The notes under the pieces are model-generated. The model searched no databases, was not told the DNA's origin, and saw nothing but the letters and a program-made list of their open reading frames with translations. Shown here in pieces: positions 58,579-64,000 of a stretch of DNA of 64,000 nt. The position numbers and the translations under genes are program-made. This DNA is from Atkinsonella hypoxylon. Lineage: Eukaryota; Ascomycota; Sordariomycetes; Hypocreales; Clavicipitaceae. Position 1 is the first letter of the stretch; the number at the start of each line of letters is the position of its first letter. The stretch lies in the NCBI GenBank assembly GCA_000729835.1, contig JFHB01000013.1, positions 248,001 to 312,000 of the forward strand, given 5' to 3'.

Positions 58579-58924
58579 CTCCCTCTCCCTTTTACTGCTT
58601 CTCCGTACTGCTCTCCGTACTGCTCTCCGCACTCTGGTGAAAGTTGGATGGGGCTGCAGGATCGGAGGCTTAAAGTTTGGCTGGCTGTTGTTGGTACCGA
58701 GACTCGCGAGTGGCTCCATTAATGGGCTCCAGTTTTGTCTGAGCAAAGAACTAGTTACCTTAGGTAGGTAGGAGGTAGTTAGACACTTGCAGTGGGCGTT
58801 CCATGCACGCCATGGGTCTAATGACCTCTAATTTCATGAGCCATGAGAACGCAGGTAGTCTGGAGCATACTATTATACAACGCCGCACGGTGCATTTTCA
58901 ACTATGATTCAGATAGTCTACACT
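58579..58924. other. Between NAT9-like and MetRS genes
   Basis: Contains three CTCCGTACTG-like units at 58601-58630 and GGTAGGTAGG near 58760. No gene seen. Confidence 0.45.
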
Positions 58925-61070
58925 TCATTCAGTCTCCTTCAACGTAGGGTACACTTCAGTCTCCTCTGCCGCATGTTGCAGTTCAGTCTCCTTCGTCGCA
59001 GGGCGCAGCTCAGCCAGCATCTTGGCCACCGCCTCCTCCCCCATTCTCGCCTCCAACGCCAGCAACTCTGCAACTTGGTTCATCTTGTTCTTCGTCTTTT
59101 CGTTCAAAAGAGATTTCAGCTGCTTCATCACTTCTGCGTCGGAGTCATCTGCATCCAGTGTTGGCGGGAAAATAGTGTCGCATTTCTTTATTCTGGTTGC
59201 TGGATCACCAGTTTTGGCATTGGTGCCGTAATGTTCGTCTTTTCCTTTACATGCATATTCGACAGTTCTTCGGTCTGGCGAAACGCCTAGTTCATCGAGA
59301 AGCAACGCTGCTTTGGTGGGCATGATTGGTTGCAGCAGGATGCCTGTGATGCGCAGGGCTTCTGCTGCATTGTATATCACGAGATTCAGAAGCACGCGAA
59401 ATTCGGGGTCAGGGTCTTTGACCAAATTCCAAGGTTTTGTATCTGATACGTAGCGATTTGTCTGCAATGAGCGTTAGTGGCAACAGTATTGGGCACTTGA
59501 CCAGATTCAGAAGCTCACCTCGCGCAGGAGATTGAATATCTCGCGAATGGCACCACTAATATTACAATTTTCCATTTCCTCACAGAATGCTGAGGGAGCT
59601 CGTTCCAGGTGCTTATCTAAGCTTCCGTAGAGTTGGTGGGAGTCTTGCTCGGGGAGGTCTCTGAATGCGCCTACTCGAAAGACTGCAACAGCTTCCACAG
59701 TAGACCATCTGGAGGTGACTTTGGGTCGCGCAACTCTGTAAAACAGGTTTCCAAGGTTGGCTTGAAGCTCCTTGAGATAAACTGACCCGATCAACTGGTT
59801 TGAGTAACTCATGTCCTTGTTCAAACTTCCGTTACGCATGAGGAAGTACCGCAATGGATCAGTGTCCCATCGTTGTACAGCAAAGAATGGATTGACGACG
59901 TTGCCCAGAGATTTCGACATTTTACGGTTGGACATGGTCCAGTGGTTGTGGCATAAGAGGCGCTTGGGAAGCGGCAGGCCGAGCGCCATAAGCAGAGCGG
60001 GCCAATATATGGCATGAAATCGCAAGATATCCTTGCCGATAATTTGTATATCTGCGGGCCATATGCCCATATTATCTGATGGTGAATGCCACTTGCTTCC
60101 GTAGCCAGCTTGCGTGATGTAGTTGATCAGCGCATCCACCCAGACATATATGGTTTGGTTGGGATCTTCGGGGTCAGGAATACCCCAGCTCAACCGAGTG
60201 GCAGGTCTCGTAATGGACAAATCCTCCAGATGATTTTCCACCCAATTGCGAACCTCACCCATACGATGCGTCGGGGTTATCCAGTTGGGGTTCTCGTCAT
60301 AAAACTTGAGCAGAGCATCTCGATACTTCGTCAGTGGAAAGAACCACGTTTCTTCTTTGACCCACTCCACTTCGCTTCCCGTTTCGTCGCTGACCATGAT
60401 CTTCTTGCCCGTCTGAGGTACGATGTCTGGCCGGACAAGGTTCTCCGGATAGAAGCATTCGTCATTAACAGCGTACCAGCCCTCATGAGTGCCTTTATAT
60501 AGCCCCAAGTGTTCTGGCAGCGAGTGCTTGAGTTGCAGCCAAAACTCACTCACTGATTCTTTGTGTTCTGGGTTCGTGGTTCGCATGAAAGCGTCGTAGG
60601 AGATATCGCCTGCCGCAGCCAGTTCTCGGAACTTGTTGGAGTTGGTGTCGCAAAGCTCTTTCGTTTCAATTCCCTCCTTCGCCGCAGCGCGCTGGATCTT
60701 TATGCCATGCTCGTCTGTCCCCGTGAGCAAAAACGTTTCCTTTCCTTTGATCTGTTGCCAACGCTTCAGAACATCAGCAAGGACCATCGTATACAAGTGG
60801 CCAATATGGGGCTCTTTGAGAGGACAAGTCAGTAATCTAGACTCCAAAATCGAGCGTTAGAGAACACCTACCAGCATTGACGTAGAATATGGGCGTGGTT
60901 ATGTAGTACGGCTTATTGGAAGGAGAGGCTTTGTCGGTGCTGGTCCAACGACGCTGCGTTACGCCTCTCGGTCGACAGCTAGCGCAAGTCCATTGCGGCC
61001 GATATGAAATGTTGAATCGGAATCGCTGCAGCCCGCTCAAGGCTTGCAACGGAAATGGCTTCATGCTCAT
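58925..61070 (-). CDS. msm1: Mitochondrial methionyl-tRNA synthetase
   Basis: Exons 60872-61070, 59519-60813 and 58925-59461 encode 676 residues. An Arg/Ser-rich N-terminus (MSMKPFPLQAL, later QRRWTSTDK) is a probable mitochondrial presequence. Class I motifs are PHIGH at about residues 68-72 and RKMSKS near 362-366, with TGTDEHGIKIQ and the methionine-binding WFFPLTKY segment between. The anticodon-binding helical domain follows, and the charged tail ends in ETEVYPTLKETE. It loads methionine on mitochondrial tRNAs. Two start ATGs are possible (61070 and 61064); the first is used here. Its 5' end faces the NTF2-domain gene across 246 bp. Confidence 0.93.
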
Positions 61071-61316
61071 TAATTGACAGCCGCGGTGTCGAGCATGCAA
61101 TGAACTTGCTAGAGCTGGTGCGCGGGAACGGCGTGCAGGGTCCAAGACTAGCTCCACCGTGTGAATTGAGATCCTGCGAAAACTGTGTGCTAGCAGGTGC
61201 TGTGTGTTTGAACGGTCGAATCTACGCCATCGTCACTTATTTCCTACGCCATCAACTTTCCTACGTCTTTCGTCACAAAATTTCCTACTGTCGCCTCTGG
61301 AAAGTCACAATACAGC
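61071..61316. promoter_or_regulatory. Divergent promoter, MetRS / NTF2-domain gene
   Basis: 246 bp between start codons of head-to-head genes. Three successive CCTACGnC-like words (61237-61275) stand before the NTF2 gene. No known factor site named. Confidence 0.4.
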
Positions 61317-61892
61317 ATGCCGCTTCCCGACGCAGATATAGAGGTCAAGACCTCTAGTGAAGGTCAGTGACCAGGGACCTATTCCTGACGTCGTTCATAC
61401 ATTTGTTCTGACAAAATGTGCATTTTAGCTGCTGAAACATTTGTTAATCACTACTATCACGCCATAAACAACCGATCACAACTCCTACAATTCTACATCA
61501 ACTCTTCTCCCAAGTACTCAATCACTGCCGACATTTCCATCAACGGTTCCCTCGTGGCCACGCCCGCTGATTACACCACATTGCTGGACGCGCAAGGCGA
61601 AGGCGTTCGCTATGAGGTTGAATCTCTTGATGCGCAGGTCATCAATCCTTCTTCACAATACGGGGCGCCGGACAGCATTCACGATAATAACAAAGTCGAG
61701 AAGAATGGGGGGCGGATGAGCATTGTGGTTACAACCATGGGCAGAGTGCAATTTGGCAAGGGTAGAGACGCCCCGCAGAAGATGTTTAACGAGACGTTTG
61801 TCCTCGTACCGAACTGGGATTCAATGGCAAGGAACGCCCCTCGCGGCCTGAAACGCTGGCTCATCATGTCGCAGAACTTCCGCGCTTTATGA
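61317..61892 (+). CDS. NTF2-domain protein, NXT1/Mtr2-like
   Basis: Two exons (61317-61362, 61429-61892) give 169 residues. The single NTF2 fold starts at FVNHYYHAINNRSQLLQFY and runs to FVLVPNWDSM; an insert of acidic and asparagine residues (HDNNKVEKNGG) lies in the middle. Small stand-alone NTF2 proteins with this start act as p15/NXT1 or Mtr2, partners of the mRNA exporter, so nuclear mRNA export is likely. NTF2 itself, which carries Ran, is shorter, about 125 residues. The 66-nt intron has donor GTCAGT and acceptor TTTTAG and splices in frame. Confidence 0.8.
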
Positions 61893-62495
61893 GCGTATGG
61901 CTTACTGTAGCGTATAATGACTGAACGACTAGAGGAAGTGTATACACTGGGAGTTGCATTATGGAGAGGACAGACGGTCATGGTGGAGTTTGAGGAGTTG
62001 CTGCAGACTATCACTCAAAGAACCCCCCGCCCTGGGTTTAGAGTTTACAACGGCCTACCGTTGACGTGGACTTGTACGATGCGGGTTCGTACGGCGTTTA
62101 TCAATTCTATATCAAGAGTCTCCGGCTAGTTATAGCTGGCAACACAGCGTTAATCAAGTGAAAAAAATTCGACACATAGCGCTGGTGCATGTAATGGAAG
62201 GGAGGGTATTACAAATAATGAATGCAATACAGTAGACTAAAGCTTGTGTAAGTGGCCATCCTTGCCAAGGCGGCTGGTGGTGAGATCATATGCTCGATGC
62301 GAACCTATGATCAAATCCCAAGTGCTAACCTGTTCCATCATTTGTCATAATCATCTGTATATAATTGGCTGAATTCACGAAGGTTGGCGTAGAGAGGCGA
62401 TAAACAACAAACTGGTGGAGCCGTCGAGAACAATAGCTTGACCACACCACGGTTCTCTATTCTTTCATCCTTACCCCACCATCGTAGCTGCCAAC
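61893..62495. other. Intergenic between NTF2-domain and prenyltransferase genes
   Basis: About 600 bp with the 3' region of one gene and promoter of the next. No gene seen. Confidence 0.45.
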
Positions 62496-64000
62496 ATGCC
62501 GCCCAAGACAAAAGTGGCTGGCAAGGCAAACAACACAGAGCCCAAAGGTAACAAATTCCCTTCGCTCTCACCTCAGTCGCAACTATAAAAGCTGACGAGA
62601 GACCTTGCCAAGTTCCGCAACCTGCCGCGGAAACCGTGGGCGAGCGGACGATTCAGCGCTTTTACCAGACAAACCCTGCCGAAAAGAGATTTGAGGAAGT
62701 GGGATTTTCAGGCCTGACTCCGCAAGAGAGGACATCATACACATACACCAAGCTCATTCTTCCTATAGCCAGCCATCAGATTTCCTTCTCAAACAAAGCA
62801 GAAAGAGAGTATTGGAAGCAGGTCAACAAGGACGGCCTGCCTATTCGACGACTGCGTAAGGACTACGACTGGGGCAAAGACAAGAGTGGTCGAGATATTG
62901 GTACATACAAGCCTGTGGAACTTCAGCAACGAACTTTAAAACAAGCTCGACTGTTTGGGCTGGACATCATTCACCGACAGTTCTTGTCCAAACGGCAGAA
63001 AGTACTTTCCAGCGGTGGCACAATGTCTGACGAGGATATCGCCATTGAGAAGGCCAGAAGGCAAGAAATGGCAGCTTTAAGACGAGACCTATACGGAGAG
63101 ATTACGGGCTCGCTCGCCAACGATCCGGAATGGGACGATGTAATTCCCATCCCCCATAGCGAACCCGACGATGCACTTGCTAAAATCGCCTACCCCGACG
63201 ACTACGCTGAAGGTGGGTACCGTCGACTATGACTTTGCCATGATGTCGCTGACAAGTCCAGCCGTTTCATATCTTCGCGCTGTCATGGTCGCGCAAGAGT
63301 GTTCGCCCAGGTGCCTTCGTCTCACCGAGCATGTCATTTCGATGAATCCTGCACATTACACCGTCTGGCTATATCGCTTCAAAATTGTGCAGACCCTAGA
63401 ACTTCCTGTTCCAGAAGAAATCCACTGGCTCAACGAAGTAGCCCTATCAAACTTGAAGAACTATCAGATTTGGCACCACCGCCAATTGCTCATGGATTAT
63501 TACTTTCCCAGCATTGCTTCTGACGACGAGGCTATCAAGAAGCTTGCCAGAACTGAAGTGCAGTTTATTAACGCCATGCTAAATGAAGATACCAAGAACT
63601 ATCACGTTTGGTCCTACCGGCAGTACTTGGTGAAGAAACTGGGCATGTGGAACAGTGCCGAGCTGGAGGCCTCTCAAAATCTGATAAGAGACGACATCCG
63701 CAACAATTCCGCGTGGGCTCATCGCTTTTTCCTCGTCTTCTCTGACCCTGCTGTCTCTACACCGGATCTGCCCGCCACGGTGTATGATCCGAAAGTCCCC
63801 GCTTCCACCATCGATAGGGAATTGCAGTATGCGAAGGAAAAAATATTACTTGCACCACAGAATCAGTCTAGCTGGAATTATTTGCGTGGCGTTCTTGTTA
63901 GGGGTGGTAAACCTTTGATGGATGTTGCTGAATTTTCAGAACAGTTCGTCAAGGACTTGGGCGGGGGAGATGAGGATGTCAAGAGTTCGCATGCGCTGGA
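62496..64000 (+). CDS. ram2: Protein farnesyltransferase / geranylgeranyltransferase-I alpha subunit, partial
   Basis: Exons 62496-62547, 62592-63212 and 63262 to the window end; the 3' end is cut off. The last part shows the prenyltransferase alpha helical repeats: NPAHYTVWLYR, NLKNYQIWHHR, DTKNYHVWSYR and NNSAWAHRFF, each with the conserved Trp and Arg. The alpha subunit pairs with the farnesyl- or geranylgeranyl-type beta subunit and prenylates CaaX proteins. Usually the protein starts within a few dozen residues of the segment DPEWDDVIPIP. Here about 190 residues come before it, basic and without a recognised domain, joined with no stop. A later ATG (63024, MSDEDIA) would give a near-normal length. 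The first intron is 44 nt, small for the window. Confidence 0.88.

Overview
The window reads as nuclear DNA of a filamentous ascomycete (Pezizomycotina, most likely Sordariomycetes; the gene set looks Hypocreales-like, which is inference). Evidence: many genes with short GT-AG introns of about 45-75 nt, often with CTAAC or CTGAC-like branch sites; typical fungal orthologues; TTAGGG-type telomeric repeats inside one element; and decayed, transition-rich repeats of the kind left by RIP. Gene models were assembled by hand. Each spliced model listed as a CDS closes to a multiple of three, except the farnesyltransferase gene, which the window edge cuts.

Left part (0-28.6 kb) is mostly housekeeping: ZW10/Dsl1 tether (2904-5731, -), an M16 zinc protease of the YOL098C type (7039-10333, +), the CaaX protease Ste24 (10640-12275, -), a taxilin-family coiled-coil protein (13115-14807, -), the mitochondrial presequence protease Cym1 (15739-18753, +), ornithine decarboxylase (23173-24611, +) behind a long pyrimidine-rich leader, and elongation factor 1-beta (27237-28552, +). 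Between Cym1 and ODC lies a 303-bp element with terminal inverted repeats and a (TTAGGG)3 block. An ankyrin-repeat relic lies between ODC and EF-1-beta.

Middle part (29-47 kb): RAD16 (-) and RAD7 (+), the two partners of the global-genome nucleotide-excision-repair complex, lie head to head around a 0.9-kb region. They are followed by a secreted class 3 lipase (-), an internally deleted anion:cation symporter relic (-), a GT64 glycosyltransferase (-) and a secreted GH3 beta-glucosidase (+) whose reading frame closes only with a one-nucleotide exon. Mitochondrial ribosomal protein bL34m (47268-47686, -) is a two-exon gene with an A-tract against its start codon.

Right part: 48-57.6 kb is gene-poor and rich in homopolymers and inverted-repeat relics. 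It holds four minus-strand genes for small secreted proteins sharing a signal peptide and the spacing C-x8-C-x6-C-x8-10-C, each with a related promoter. This tandem family is the best candidate for an undescribed system. A broken GrpB-family gene marks the edge of the region. Housekeeping genes then resume: an NAT9-like acetyltransferase (-), mitochondrial methionyl-tRNA synthetase (-), an NTF2-domain protein (+), and the farnesyltransferase/geranylgeranyltransferase-I alpha subunit (+), cut by the window end and carrying an unusual N-terminal extension.

Functional links: Ste24 and the prenyltransferase alpha subunit act in the same CaaX pathway. RAD7 and RAD16 form one complex. Three zinc metalloproteases lie within 12 kb, which may be chance. 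The lipase, GH3 enzyme and small secreted proteins form the secreted, niche-facing part of the window.
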